Origin: Aquimarina sp. MAR_2010_214
GTDB taxonomy: Bacteria; Bacteroidota; Bacteroidia; Flavobacteriales; Flavobacteriaceae
Reading direction: 5' to 3'
NCBI RefSeq assembly: GCF_002846555.1
Contig: NZ_PJMS01000001.1
Coordinates: 4,030,001-4,094,000, forward strand
Length of the DNA stretch: 64,000 nucleotides
The notes under the pieces are model-generated. The model did no database searches. It saw nothing but the letters and a program-made list of their open reading frames with translations, and was not told the DNA's origin. Position 1 is the stretch's first letter. The number at the start of each line of letters is the position of its first letter. Below are positions 29,298 to 38,055 of the stretch, piece after piece. The position numbers and the translations under genes are program-made.

Positions 29298-29571
29298 AGC
29301 GGTTCGTTGTTTTTTCATTCAGTTTATCCGCTGTAATTATTCTATTCGTGTAGGAATTAATTGTTAGCCTAATACTTCTTTCGTGATTTTTGATATAAAT
29401 ATTTTTACCTTTTTTCTGAAATTCAGATTCGTCAGTCTCTGAGAGAATTATATCAATTAGCTTTTCAATTTCGTCTTTTGAAAGTTCTAAATTCAATTTC
29501 TTATTTATTCTACCATAAACAAGTTCGGTGTAACAAATTTTGTTTAAAATCTCTTTTTTATAACTGTTCAT
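29296..29571 (-). CDS. Hypothetical protein, 91 residues
   Basis: Not recognised. A small, probably helical protein (ELVYGRINKKLNLELSKDEI) that overlaps the next gene upstream by four bases (ATGA). It is the last gene of a three-gene unit. Confidence 0.5.
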   Translation of the reverse strand: MNSYKKEILNKICYTELVYGRINKKLNLELSKDEIEKLIDIILSETDESEFQKKGKNIYIKNHERSIRLTINSYTNRIITADKLNEKTTNR

Positions 29572-29807
29572 TTGTTCGTTTTTATAGGTAAATAAATATC
29601 AATTATAGAATTCGGTTTATTCCATTTAAACCGATAATCATATTTTTCCTTTGTGAGAAAATATTTCGTATTCTTCTTTTTTGGAATTTCTAAATGTGTA
29701 AAATTATCTGGAATTATAAAATTGGTTACTGGAAGCTTTCTTTTATAATTTAAATTCGGTAATATTTTCTTTAGTATCAAATATATGTGGATAATGTTCT
29801 TTTGCAT
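29568..29807 (-). CDS. Hypothetical small basic protein
   Basis: Not recognised. The 79-residue frame is rich in Lys, Asn and Tyr. Its first 65 bases overlap the end of the transglutaminase-like gene, so it may instead start at a later codon. It is coupled to the gene at 29571 by ATGA, which supports it being real. Confidence 0.4.
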   Translation of the reverse strand: MQKNIIHIYLILKKILPNLNYKRKLPVTNFIIPDNFTHLEIPKKKNTKYFLTKEKYDYRFKWNKPNSIIDIYLPIKTNK

Positions 29808-30378
29808 TATTTATCATAAACTCTAATGGTACATCTTCGAAATGTCCATAGTCATCAAGATATTCCATAAAAAGATTCCCTTCTTCATTAAATTGTTGTA
29901 AAAAAGAATTGTTCTCTCCATCAAACTCTAAAGGAGCGACATTACACATCCTGCACATTGATTTATTAAAAGCTGGAGATAATTTAAGCCATTTATCATT
30001 TAAATAGACGTTTACCATTCCGTGTGGTGTTAATTCATTTGTTCCAAATTTTTCTGTTAATCTTTCTACTCCAATATGGTTTTTTACTTTTCCTAAATGA
30101 AGTCTTGAAGGTATATTTAAAGCACGAAGACAAGTAATCAATAATATCGATTTCTCTACGCAATGTCCTTTTGATTTTTTAGCAATATTACTAGCTTTAA
30201 AATTATCTTTAGAAAAGCTTAAATTATAAGGATCATATCTCCAAGAATCACGAACTTTTAAATACAAACGTATAGTCTTTTCTTTTTCAGAGAGTGAGCT
30301 CGTTTTAAATTCAGCGATAAGTTGTTGAATTTCATCACTTTTATAGTCAAAATAATATGTCGATGCTAAATAATCCAT
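29743..30378 (-). CDS. Transglutaminase-like domain protein
   Basis: The 211-residue protein has the transglutaminase/protease-like core: Cys in KSKGHCVEKSILLITCLRAL near residue 75, His in TPHGMVNVYLNDKWLKL near 120 and an Asp-containing segment after it. Such domains act as cysteine proteases or amidases. There is no signal peptide. It heads a three-gene unit bounded by cores GTTAGCGG and GGCTAACGG. Confidence 0.75.
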   Translation of the reverse strand: MDYLASTYYFDYKSDEIQQLIAEFKTSSLSEKEKTIRLYLKVRDSWRYDPYNLSFSKDNFKASNIAKKSKGHCVEKSILLITCLRALNIPSRLHLGKVKNHIGVERLTEKFGTNELTPHGMVNVYLNDKWLKLSPAFNKSMCRMCNVAPLEFDGENNSFLQQFNEEGNLFMEYLDDYGHFEDVPLEFMINNAKEHYPHIFDTKENITEFKL

Positions 30379-30415
30379 TTTCGGTTTTTTGCGTTCAATA
30401 TTTCTGCTTGTGGCT

Positions 30416-30543
30416 AACGGTTTGTGTCTGATTAGTTGCCTGTTTTTGGCTGTAAAGTTAATTATATTACTCTAATTGTATGCTTGCGAGAGATTTGTCC
30501 GAAGGAACAAATCCACCAGCAATTAACTATACACGTCTTTGTT
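30416..30543. repeat. Array spacer, type F
   Basis: AACG at 30416-30419, GTT at 30541-30543. Left arm GTGTCTGATTAGTTGCCTG and right arm AGCAATTAACTATACACG are inverted. The core facing the decarboxylase gene is GTTACCTGC. Confidence 0.7.
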
Positions 30544-30577
30544 ACCTGCTGGTTTTTTTTCTTTACTTCTTTATACT

Positions 30578-31993
30578 TTATATTTCCATGGCTTTCGAAA
30601 TTATAAGCTGCCATGACTTTTCAATATGATGCTTTTTTATATTCGTTTGTCCAACAGACATTCTCAAAGTGTATATTCCATTGACCTTCGTATGGGTGAG
30701 ATATATTAATCCTGTAGCATTCAACTTATGTAAAAGCTCTTCATTTATATTATTAAGATCTTTATTACTGTATGGTTTTTGAGGTTTAAAACGAAAGCAT
30801 ACTAAGTTCATGCTACGTGGTACGATCAATTCAAATTCAGAGGATTTCACTATTTCATTCTCTAACCACTTCGCTAATTCGATATGAAACCTAAGCTTAT
30901 TTTGTAGTCCTTCTAATCCGTAATATCTCATTACAAACCAAAGTTTTAATGAACGAAAGCGTCTACCTAGAGGGACACCCCAATCAGAATGATTACTTAC
31001 GACTCCATCTGTTTTTGATTTGAGATATTCAGGTAAGATTTCAAAAGTATTTACCAATGCATTTTTATCCTTTACAAAGTAAATTGAACAGTCAAAATTC
31101 GTGAAGAGCCATTTATGTGCGTTGAATACAAAACTATCTGCTTTTTCTATGCCCGCTATTAATTCCTGATATTCAGGAAGTAATAGAGCGGATCCAGCAT
31201 AAGCCGCGTCTACATGCAACCAAATGTTTAGTTTTTCAGATATATTAGCTATTTTATTCAATGGGTCAATTGCCATTGTACCAGTAGTTCCGATAGCAAC
31301 AACAATGCATAATGGTTGATAACCGTTAGCTATGTCTTCATTTATCGAATCAAGTAGTAGCTCTGGATTCATGGCTAATTTGTCATCAGTTGGAATTTTA
31401 ATAACATTACTCTTTCCTACCCCTGCTATCTTAGCTCCTTTTTCAATAGAAGAGTGTGTTTCTTCAGAACAATATATTCGGTAATTAGCCAACCCTTCGT
31501 AGCCAGCATTATTTATTTGATAATTTGATTTTTGTTCTCTTGCAGTGAGAATTGAGGCTAATGTTGCAATTGAAGCAGAGTCTTGAATTACACCTGCCCA
31601 TTTTTTAGGAATTCCAAGTGCATCTCTCAACCATTCTATCATTCTTTCTTCAAGCTCAGTTGAAGCTGGGGAGGTGTCCCATTTCATTCCTTGTATGCCT
31701 AATGTTGCGGTCAACATTTCTGCTAATATAGATGGAGGGCTATTATTGGCTTGGAAATAAGCGAAAAAATTTGGATTCTGCCAATGTGTAATACCTGGAA
31801 TAATCACATTTTTAAAGTCATCAAATATAGAATCAATATCTTCACCTTTAGTTGGAATATCACCATCTATCAGATTATAAATTTCTTTTGGTTGTACTTG
31901 AGATTTTACAGGATAATCTTCAATGTTATCCATATAATCGGCCATCCAATCAACAAATTGATGGGCATGTTTTCGAAATTCTTTTGTTTCCAT
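30578..31993 (-). CDS. PLP-dependent group II amino-acid decarboxylase
   Basis: From the ATG at 31993 the protein has about 471 residues and the layout of aromatic-L-amino-acid decarboxylases. HVDAAYAGSALLLPEY carries the PLP-contacting Asp near residue 260, and FNAHKWLFTNFDCS carries the Schiff-base Lys near 294. GIQGMKWDTSPASTELE and RRFRSLKLWFVMRYYG are family landmarks. Substrate among Trp, Tyr, DOPA or Phe cannot be read. A single-gene unit; an in-frame TTG at 32020 lies inside the core site. Core arms GTTACCTGC and GCAAGTAACG match. Confidence 0.92.
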   Translation of the reverse strand: METKEFRKHAHQFVDWMADYMDNIEDYPVKSQVQPKEIYNLIDGDIPTKGEDIDSIFDDFKNVIIPGITHWQNPNFFAYFQANNSPPSILAEMLTATLGIQGMKWDTSPASTELEERMIEWLRDALGIPKKWAGVIQDSASIATLASILTAREQKSNYQINNAGYEGLANYRIYCSEETHSSIEKGAKIAGVGKSNVIKIPTDDKLAMNPELLLDSINEDIANGYQPLCIVVAIGTTGTMAIDPLNKIANISEKLNIWLHVDAAYAGSALLLPEYQELIAGIEKADSFVFNAHKWLFTNFDCSIYFVKDKNALVNTFEILPEYLKSKTDGVVSNHSDWGVPLGRRFRSLKLWFVMRYYGLEGLQNKLRFHIELAKWLENEIVKSSEFELIVPRSMNLVCFRFKPQKPYSNKDLNNINEELLHKLNATGLIYLTHTKVNGIYTLRMSVGQTNIKKHHIEKSWQLIISKAMEI

Positions 31994-32022
31994 ATTTGGA
32001 TGTGTTCTTTTGAGCTGCAAGT

Positions 32023-32109
32023 AACGCCTCGGTTATGGTTAGTACGGGATTAAAATACAGTTAATTTCCGATTAAGCACTTATTAGCTATGTTTTATAGG
32101 GCACGTGTT
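32023..32109. repeat. Array spacer, type B (short form)
   Basis: AACG at 32023-32026, GTT at 32107-32109. Contains GGTTATGGTTAGTACGGG and TTAGCTATGTTTTATAGGG. Confidence 0.75.
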
Positions 32110-32120
32110 ACCAGCAGTTT

Positions 32121-32996
32121 TTATTCTTCAAGCCCTAATACTTTCCATTCATTCCCAATCTTGAAGATATTCAGTTTTTGTTCTGATTTCCCTCCGTCAG
32201 GATAATAACAAATCTCGGTAACAATACAATGTTCATCAGATATGTTTTGTCTCTTAAAAGCTCTTTTAATATTCTCAAATTTAGGCATACCATTTTCATT
32301 TATATTTTTAATAAATGAAAGTTTTAGTACTTCGGCAGTATTATTTATAAGTTCATCATTAAGTTCAATTTGAACAGTTTTCTTTAACATAAACTCTGCC
32401 TCCTTATAAAAGTCTTTACAGTTTATTGATTCTTCTAAATTATCATTATCATATGCGTGTTCAAGCGATAAAATTGCTCCTTCAGGGGTTTCAAAATTTT
32501 CTATAAAATAATCCTCTCCATCATCAATTATCATTCCTCCAAGGCTCTTGTCAAAGTTTTGTAAATCATTTCCAGTTAATCCCTCCCTAATAGCTCTAAT
32601 TGTATAACCACCTATAAGTCTTCCGTTTTCAATAATCATCCAATCCGAAACATAATCAAAAGTAATTCCTATCTTTTCATTAATAGACACATTTTTGACA
32701 TCTATAGGTTCATTTCCTACTATTCCATAAATATTCCCTTGATTGTCAAAATCAGGTTCCATAAGCCATATATGCTCAGTTTTTTCATTATCCTCTATTC
32801 TTGCTTTAATGGAGAAATACTGTTGTCCATCTTTTGGATTTTCAACACATTTTTTAAAGTAATGTAATGTTAATCTAGCTTTTTCCATTCCCCAATTCAT
32901 CCTTTCATTTTCACTTGGCATATTATAAACATCAGGATTTCCTTCACGTTTTCTTACATTTTTTTTGCTTCCAAATAGTTTATTAAGTAGTCCCAT
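32121..32996 (-). CDS. DUF2314-domain protein
   Basis: The 291-residue cytoplasmic protein has a DUF2314-like domain at about residues 38-135 (HIWLMEPDFDNQGNIYGIVG, then DWMIIENGRLIGGYTIR) and a second alpha/beta region to the end. Proteins of this family occur among orphan immunity-type genes, but no role is proven here. The core facing its 3' end is GTTACCAGCAG and the upstream mirror is CTTGTAATG. Confidence 0.65.
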   Translation of the reverse strand: MGLLNKLFGSKKNVRKREGNPDVYNMPSENERMNWGMEKARLTLHYFKKCVENPKDGQQYFSIKARIEDNEKTEHIWLMEPDFDNQGNIYGIVGNEPIDVKNVSINEKIGITFDYVSDWMIIENGRLIGGYTIRAIREGLTGNDLQNFDKSLGGMIIDDGEDYFIENFETPEGAILSLEHAYDNDNLEESINCKDFYKEAEFMLKKTVQIELNDELINNTAEVLKLSFIKNINENGMPKFENIKRAFKRQNISDEHCIVTEICYYPDGGKSEQKLNIFKIGNEWKVLGLEE

Positions 32997-33020
32997 ATTT
33001 TATTTTTTGTAATTGCTTGT

Positions 33021-33042
33021 AATGTTTTATAAATACATTGTT
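33021..33042. repeat. Array spacer, minimal remnant
   Basis: Only 22 bp separate AATG (33021) from GTT (33040-33042), but the flanking arms GCTTGTAATG and GTTGTAGAACG each mirror the far end of their own gene. Confidence 0.5.
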
Positions 33043-33075
33043 GTAGAACGTTTTTATGTTCTTCTTTTTAATTGA

Positions 33076-34203
33076 TCAATCTTTCTTGTTCTTTGCATCC
33101 ATAAGCCCTTGTTTCATTTCTTGTTCCAAATTTGAATTTGGATATTTTGTAAGCCCTGCATTAAAGTATTTAATGGCATTTTGAAAGTCTTTATGTTTTA
33201 AATAAAACTGTCCAAAACGATTTTGCCAATAGGCTGAAGCATATCTTTTTGTAGTTAAAACATCTTTGAATTCAGTCATGAAAATATTAAAATATTCAAA
33301 ATTATTTCTGTTCCATGCCAACCAAATCAACCCATTTTTTGTACCATTATCTATATGATCATCACCACCAAATCGTTTTGCTCGTTCCTTAAAATAGTTG
33401 GTCAGGTAGTCAATCCCACCTGAATCAATATATTGTTGTATGCTTTCAAAAACTGGTGAATCATAATTATGATAATAGTATTTCAATCCTTTATAAAGTG
33501 CCAAATGTCCTAAGGTTTCATGCACTTCATCATTAAACAAATCATATTTCCAAATAAGATTTTTTGGATTGTTCTTTTTCAATATTTCATGGAACGCTTC
33601 AGTTGAACTTATATAATAAATGTCTTTTCTAGAGTTAGCCATAAACAGATATACATCTTCCTTTGAAGTAAACTTATTGACTAAGTCTTCAGAAGCATAT
33701 CCACCGTCAGTAATAATTGCTCCATTAAAGACTTCACTTTCTTTTAAAATTAATTCACTTATGTAATAAGCAGCTGCCTCCCAGCCAAAAATAACACGTT
33801 CTTTATTTGTCCTGTAATTTGAATCTATATACTTTACGACTTCATGGATTAAAAAATTAGTGAATTTTTCATTTTCATCTCCAAATAATGTTCTTCTTAG
33901 TGAATTACTATTATTGATCCCTACAATAATCATTTCAGGAATAGCACCAGGAGTGCGCAAGGCTTTTTGAATTGACACACCACTTAAAAAATACCATTGT
34001 CCATCTAAAATATAAAGTACTGGATATTCTTGTTCTGAATCCGAATAACCATCTGGTGTATAAATTTGAATTGTTCTGTCTTGATTTAATATGGAAGACT
34101 TAATGGTATGGTTAATACCTGCAATAATTTGAGAATTATCTTCTTGTGCAATACAAATTATATTAATAAAACAGCACATGACAATGAGTAATAATGGCTT
34201 CAT
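33076..34203 (-). CDS. Esterase-like alpha/beta protein lacking the nucleophile, with TPR tail
   Basis: The 375-residue protein has a signal peptide (to about residue 19, CIAQ) and resembles esterase D-type hydrolases (TIQIYTPDGYSDSEQEYPVLYILDG, PEMIIVGINN). At the nucleophile elbow, where the family has GxSxG, it reads FGWEAAAYY, so the catalytic Ser is replaced by Glu. It is therefore probably a non-enzymatic paralogue. The last 60 residues look like a TPR pair (NRFGQFYLKHKDFQNAIKYF). A single-gene unit; arms GTTGTAGAACG and GTTCTAAAACG. Confidence 0.75.
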   Translation of the reverse strand: MKPLLLIVMCCFINIICIAQEDNSQIIAGINHTIKSSILNQDRTIQIYTPDGYSDSEQEYPVLYILDGQWYFLSGVSIQKALRTPGAIPEMIIVGINNSNSLRRTLFGDENEKFTNFLIHEVVKYIDSNYRTNKERVIFGWEAAAYYISELILKESEVFNGAIITDGGYASEDLVNKFTSKEDVYLFMANSRKDIYYISSTEAFHEILKKNNPKNLIWKYDLFNDEVHETLGHLALYKGLKYYYHNYDSPVFESIQQYIDSGGIDYLTNYFKERAKRFGGDDHIDNGTKNGLIWLAWNRNNFEYFNIFMTEFKDVLTTKRYASAYWQNRFGQFYLKHKDFQNAIKYFNAGLTKYPNSNLEQEMKQGLMDAKNKKD

Positions 34204-34238
34204 GAAATTGAATTTATAGTGATTTCTAAATGTTCTAA

Positions 34239-34361
34239 AACGTTTTGTGTATGATTAGTTATGTTGTTTTTGCCAAATGTAACTAAAAAAACTTGGTGTT
34301 CATTTTCAACAAATACTTTCCAAAATAGCCTAAACTAAGTTATTAATTATAAATGGTGTTA
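34239..34361. repeat. Array spacer, type F
   Basis: AACG at 34239-34242, GTT at 34359-34361. TTGTGTATGATTAGTTATG at left faces TTATTAATTATAAATGG at right. Confidence 0.65.
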
Positions 34362-34369
34362 GCTGACGT

Positions 34370-34825
34370 TTACTTTCTTAAAGACCTTATTACATCATTG
34401 AATTCTCCATCTGCAACATGGTCAAGCATTAATATTTTTCTTAGCTTCTTTTTAATTGATTTTTTATAAAGTTTTTTTTTCGCTATTGATTTTGGAAAAA
34501 TAAATTCTTCTCTGTCATAAAAGTCCTTACACCACTCTGTAAGTCCGATTTGAAATCTCTTCTCAAACAATTCATGAAGCTTGTTAATTCCAAGAATTTC
34601 CCAAGTTACATTTAAGAAATATTTTTTGAGGTTCGAATCTATAAAAACAATAAAATAACTGTCGTCATCACCATCCATACAATTGATTCCACCAATTGCC
34701 AAAACTTTATCTAAATCAAGAATCCATGATTGGTCTTTATTCATAGTCCAATAACTTTTACTATGCATTCCATCATACTTGCTGTCGTATTTTATTAAAT
34801 TATTTTCAATGTAAATTTTGTTCAT
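34370..34825 (-). CDS. Hypothetical protein, 151 residues
   Basis: Not recognised. Soluble, with an acidic N-terminal half and a very basic segment near residues 110-130 (KSIAKKKLYKKSIKKKLRK). A single-gene unit; cores GTTAGCTGACG and GGAAGCTAATG roughly mirror each other. Confidence 0.55.
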   Translation of the reverse strand: MNKIYIENNLIKYDSKYDGMHSKSYWTMNKDQSWILDLDKVLAIGGINCMDGDDDSYFIVFIDSNLKKYFLNVTWEILGINKLHELFEKRFQIGLTEWCKDFYDREEFIFPKSIAKKKLYKKSIKKKLRKILMLDHVADGEFNDVIRSLRK

Positions 34826-34838
34826 AGCAATGGAAGCT

Positions 34839-34895
34839 AATGTTTAGTAGATGAAGCGAAGCCTGTCATAGGCGGTTATGATTTGATACAATGTT
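34839..34895. repeat. Array spacer, compact and degenerate
   Basis: AATG at 34839-34842, GTT at 34893-34895; the interior GCCTGTCATAGGC is a small palindrome. Confidence 0.45.
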
Positions 34896-34907
34896 GTACT
34901 TTCGTTT

Positions 34908-35600
34908 TTATATTAATAAACTCCTTTCAATTGAATTCAATTTCGGCTTTAAGTTTTCTATTGATTCTTTCCCCAAATCTAGAATTTCCAGCCATTTTTC
35001 ATCATTTAAAACAGCTTGATTATCATAATCTTCATTTTGAGGGGAGTTATATCCTGCGAGCAACTTATGCCATTTTTCAATTGATTCATATTCTTGTGTT
35101 GAAACAAAATTAGATTCAATCAATCTTTTATATCCATCAGTTAAATTTAAATCATCAAAATAGGAGCACATAAACTCGACAAATGAATAGTATGGATTTG
35201 TATTTTTAGGATTAAGCCAAGTTTGTTTTTGATATTCCAAGTTTGTTAAATCCTTAAGCATAAATAGCCAATTTCTTCTCCATGTTTCTTTATCCATCTT
35301 TTGCTCAATAATTTCTATTCTTTGTGGTACTCTTTTTCTTTCAATATATCCTCCAATTTTACCATCCGGTGTCTTACTGTTATATCTTGATTTAATATAA
35401 GGTCGGGCGCCATCAGTAGGATGAAATTTCTCCTTTAGATAACCTTGTTCTTCTCTTGACAATTCCCTTACTATTCCATCATCTTCAACACTTACGTATT
35501 CAAATCCATCTTCATTTTTTCTTAGTGGCAGAAAATACCTTAGGTAAATCAATAGAGTTACAATAGCTATAAAACCTAAAATCCAAAATAATATAATCAT
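34908..35600 (-). CDS. Hypothetical single-pass membrane protein
   Basis: Not recognised. The 230-residue protein has one N-terminal membrane helix (residues 2-22) and a cytoplasmic or periplasmic domain rich in Trp, Glu and Lys; GGYIERKRVPQRIEI near residue 83 looks like a conserved patch. It overlaps the Crp-type regulator gene by four bases (ATGA), so the two are coupled and probably functionally linked. Confidence 0.6.
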   Translation of the reverse strand: MIILFWILGFIAIVTLLIYLRYFLPLRKNEDGFEYVSVEDDGIVRELSREEQGYLKEKFHPTDGARPYIKSRYNSKTPDGKIGGYIERKRVPQRIEIIEQKMDKETWRRNWLFMLKDLTNLEYQKQTWLNPKNTNPYYSFVEFMCSYFDDLNLTDGYKRLIESNFVSTQEYESIEKWHKLLAGYNSPQNEDYDNQAVLNDEKWLEILDLGKESIENLKPKLNSIERSLLI

Positions 35601-36172
35601 CTATTTAGTTTCTTTCTTAAAACACTTAAAAATTCAGGTGTAATTCCAAGGTAGAAAGCAATGTTTTTTTGAGAAATCCGTTGTTCAAATTTTGGATATT
35701 TTTTAATAAAAGTGAGATACCTTTCTTCAGCTGTAAAAGAAATATTCTGATTGTTTCTTTCTATATATGTTGTTAAAGAGCGTTGGTATAAGATTCTAAA
35801 AAATTTCTCAAATTTGGGGATTTTGTCAAATAATAATTCCAAATCGGGTTTTAAAATTTGCGACACTTCGGTATCTTCTAACGCCTCTATATTAAAGATA
35901 GTAGGTGTTCCTGTAGTAAAACTCGCCATATCGCCAGTCCACCAATCTTCTATGGCAAACATTGAGATATGTTCAAATCCATTATTGTCGATGGTGTAAT
36001 TTTTTACGCACCCATTTACGATGAACAGTTCGTGCTTTGCAACCTCTCCATTTCTTAAAAGCATTTCCTTTCTTTTATATTTTTTGGTACTTAAAAGCGA
36101 AGTGAACAATTTTTGTTCTTCATCATCAAGGTCAATAAACCGTTTTACATTATTTATTATTCGGTCATACAT
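35597..36172 (-). CDS. Crp/Fnr-family regulator
   Basis: The 191-residue protein has a cyclic-nucleotide-binding-like beta-roll (residues 20-115, KRKEMLLRNGEVAKHELFIV) and a short C-terminal helix-turn-helix (RISQKNIAFYLGITPEFLSVLRKKL). This shortened Crp type is frequent in Bacteroidota and often lacks cAMP-binding residues. It is coupled to the membrane protein gene downstream. Confidence 0.85.
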   Translation of the reverse strand: MYDRIINNVKRFIDLDDEEQKLFTSLLSTKKYKRKEMLLRNGEVAKHELFIVNGCVKNYTIDNNGFEHISMFAIEDWWTGDMASFTTGTPTIFNIEALEDTEVSQILKPDLELLFDKIPKFEKFFRILYQRSLTTYIERNNQNISFTAEERYLTFIKKYPKFEQRISQKNIAFYLGITPEFLSVLRKKLNR

Positions 36173-36270
36173 ATTTTGAGGATGATTTTTTGATAGTTTG
36201 AAATTGCACCTATTTTTTCGATAATTGATTGATGTTTGTTGAAATGCTGGATTTTTTCACCATTACTGGC

Positions 36271-36295
36271 AACGTTATAAGTATGTGTCGGTGTT
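36271..36295. repeat. Array spacer, type A left arm only
   Basis: AACGTTATAAGTATGTGTCG as at 39565, joined directly to GTGTT. GTT is at 36293-36295. Confidence 0.6.
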
Positions 36296-36303
36296 AACAA
36301 ATA

Positions 36304-36873
36304 TTAATTTTCCTCCAAGAGTAGTCTTACTCGATTAAACTCTTCTGCGTTCAACCTATCGGCATTATATTCCTTTTCAATTAAGAGAAGTATTTCTTTC
36401 TTTTTGTTATTAGGAATGTACAAAAACAGTTCTTCAACATTAGTAGTTAACTCATCAGATATTTTAAGTTTTTCTAATCTTGATTTTGAGATATAGCCAA
36501 ATTTTTTAAATATTTCACCTAATTTCTCAAATTGCATTTCCAATATCGATTCTTGCATTCTACCTACCATTGAAAGCATTAGATACTTAGACTTATCCTT
36601 TTTAGCATTTTCAACAATTTTATCAATATATTTTATTTTTTCAGATCTACTGATATCACTTTCAAGTATGGATAATTCTTTCTTAGATAAGATATTTTTA
36701 TATAAGGTTTTACTTGTTTTTTTATCAAAAGAAGCATCTATAGATTCTCTTATTTTCACAATATCTTCGCTAACACTTTCAATTTTTTTTGTTAGGTTCT
36801 TGTCTTTTTTATTTTGGGAATATAAAAGAGAACTGGTAAACAGAATTAGTGATATTAAAACTATTTTTTTCAT
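36304..36873 (-). CDS. Hypothetical exported protein
   Basis: The start at 36873 places a signal peptide (ending near LLYSQ) at the N-terminus; the longer frame would read through the core site. The 189-residue mature protein is charged and helical. Not recognised. This unit shows the cleanest arms: GTTAACAAATATTAAT before the stop and ATAATATTTGTTAACG after the start. Confidence 0.6.
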   Translation of the reverse strand: MKKIVLISLILFTSSLLYSQNKKDKNLTKKIESVSEDIVKIRESIDASFDKKTSKTLYKNILSKKELSILESDISRSEKIKYIDKIVENAKKDKSKYLMLSMVGRMQESILEMQFEKLGEIFKKFGYISKSRLEKLKISDELTTNVEELFLYIPNNKKKEILLLIEKEYNADRLNAEEFNRVRLLLEEN

Positions 36874-36883
36874 AATATTTGTT

Positions 36884-36943
36884 AACGTTTCTTGTATGAT
36901 GTGTTTGCATCCTGAAGGGTACATATGCATTACACAAATTGTT
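36884..36943. repeat. Array spacer, compact type (60 bp)
   Basis: AACG at 36884-36887, GTT at 36941-36943. CTTGTATGATGTGTTTGCAT is opposed by ATGCATTACACAAATTG. Size is in the range of short canonical attC sites. Confidence 0.65.
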
Positions 36944-36952
36944 AGCGTAAGT

Positions 36953-37843
36953 TTATTTTTTTAATTCAGTTATTTGCTGTTTTGCATATTTTTTAGCTCT
37001 TTCATCACCATACTCTAAGGTCTTTTCGTAATATTTAATTGCATTTTGTTTTTCTCCTTTTAAATTATAAGCTTGAGCAATATTTGATAATACAATATAA
37101 TCTTTCGGATCTAGTTTTTCTGCCTTTAATAATGGTTCAAGAGCTTTATCATATTTTTTAGCCAGTAAATATGTTATTGAAAGGTTAGATAAACTCTCAA
37201 TATGATTTGGATAATATTTTAAAACCTCATTTGCAATTTCTCGCATATTTTTAAGTAATTCATCATTTCCAGTATTGTATAATTGCATTTGGTATGTTTG
37301 AATGTCTAATAGAAAATCTTTTTCTGTGCTATTTCTTGTTTCATTATTAGTCCAAGTCCAATTATTTTTATTGGTAGCTGAATATTTAATTGTTTTGATG
37401 ATTTCCAATGTAAAATTATTCCAATCTAGTATTTGTCCCAATGCATATATTTTCCCAAATCTCATATCAAGGCGGTTTGGATAAAGTTTAATTCCTTCAT
37501 CAATTTTAACCAGTCCTTTTTTTACTTCCTTTTGATCATAATGAATTTTACTTCCTAAAAAGCCAGCTGTTTTATTTAGACTATCTTTCAGCACCAAACT
37601 TTGCCCATTAGGTTGATTTGTAGTCAACTCAATAACTTCTTTTCTTGACTTTGAAAAATGATAGTTAAAATAGCTTGTGAAAAGCTCAGAATCATTTGGA
37701 TTTGATTTCTTCCATTCTTCCAAAACTTTTAATTGATTCAGAGTATCCTTAGATTGGCAATATTTTAAAAACTCTGATTGGAAATTCTGACAGAACCCTA
37801 CTTGGGTTAATAGAATTGCTATAAGAAATAATATTTTTTTCAT
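36953..37843 (-). CDS. Exported TPR protein
   Basis: The ATG at 37843 starts a signal peptide (ending near GFCQN); the longer frame would begin inside an IS481 end. The 296-residue protein has TPR-like helices, clearest in the last 100 residues (PNHIESLSNLSITYLLAKKY, DYIVLSNIAQAYNLKGEKQN). It probably scaffolds protein contacts in the periplasm. An IS481-type end lies 24 bases upstream, replacing the normal core site. Confidence 0.75.
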   Translation of the reverse strand: MKKILFLIAILLTQVGFCQNFQSEFLKYCQSKDTLNQLKVLEEWKKSNPNDSELFTSYFNYHFSKSRKEVIELTTNQPNGQSLVLKDSLNKTAGFLGSKIHYDQKEVKKGLVKIDEGIKLYPNRLDMRFGKIYALGQILDWNNFTLEIIKTIKYSATNKNNWTWTNNETRNSTEKDFLLDIQTYQMQLYNTGNDELLKNMREIANEVLKYYPNHIESLSNLSITYLLAKKYDKALEPLLKAEKLDPKDYIVLSNIAQAYNLKGEKQNAIKYYEKTLEYGDERAKKYAKQQITELKK

Positions 37844-37866
37844 TTGGTAATCTTTATTCGCAGAAT

Positions 37867-37953
37867 GTTCGTTAAGATACATAGTTTACACAAGTTAAAG
37901 ATTAGGTGTTTACACTAAATTAGTTTCTATTCTTGTTGCTTGTTGTTTCTTTT
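37867..37953. mobile_element. Solo end of IS481-type element
   Basis: GTTCGTTAAGATACATAG and the following 70 bases equal the left end of the element at 55797. The remainder of the element is missing and a type E spacer follows at once. Confidence 0.8.
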
Positions 37954-38042
37954 AAATGCCAAATTTTATATTTAGTGAGCTTTATTAATATTCACAGACC
38001 TTTTGAGTTAATACAAACGTCCTATGTTTTTTTTACATTGTT
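37954..38042. repeat. Array spacer, type E, right part
   Basis: AAATGCCAAATTTTATA and CCTATG...ACATTGTTG correspond to 49599-49788. GTT at 38040-38042. The left part was lost with the IS end. Confidence 0.65.
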
Positions 38043-38055
38043 GTAGCCAGTTTTT

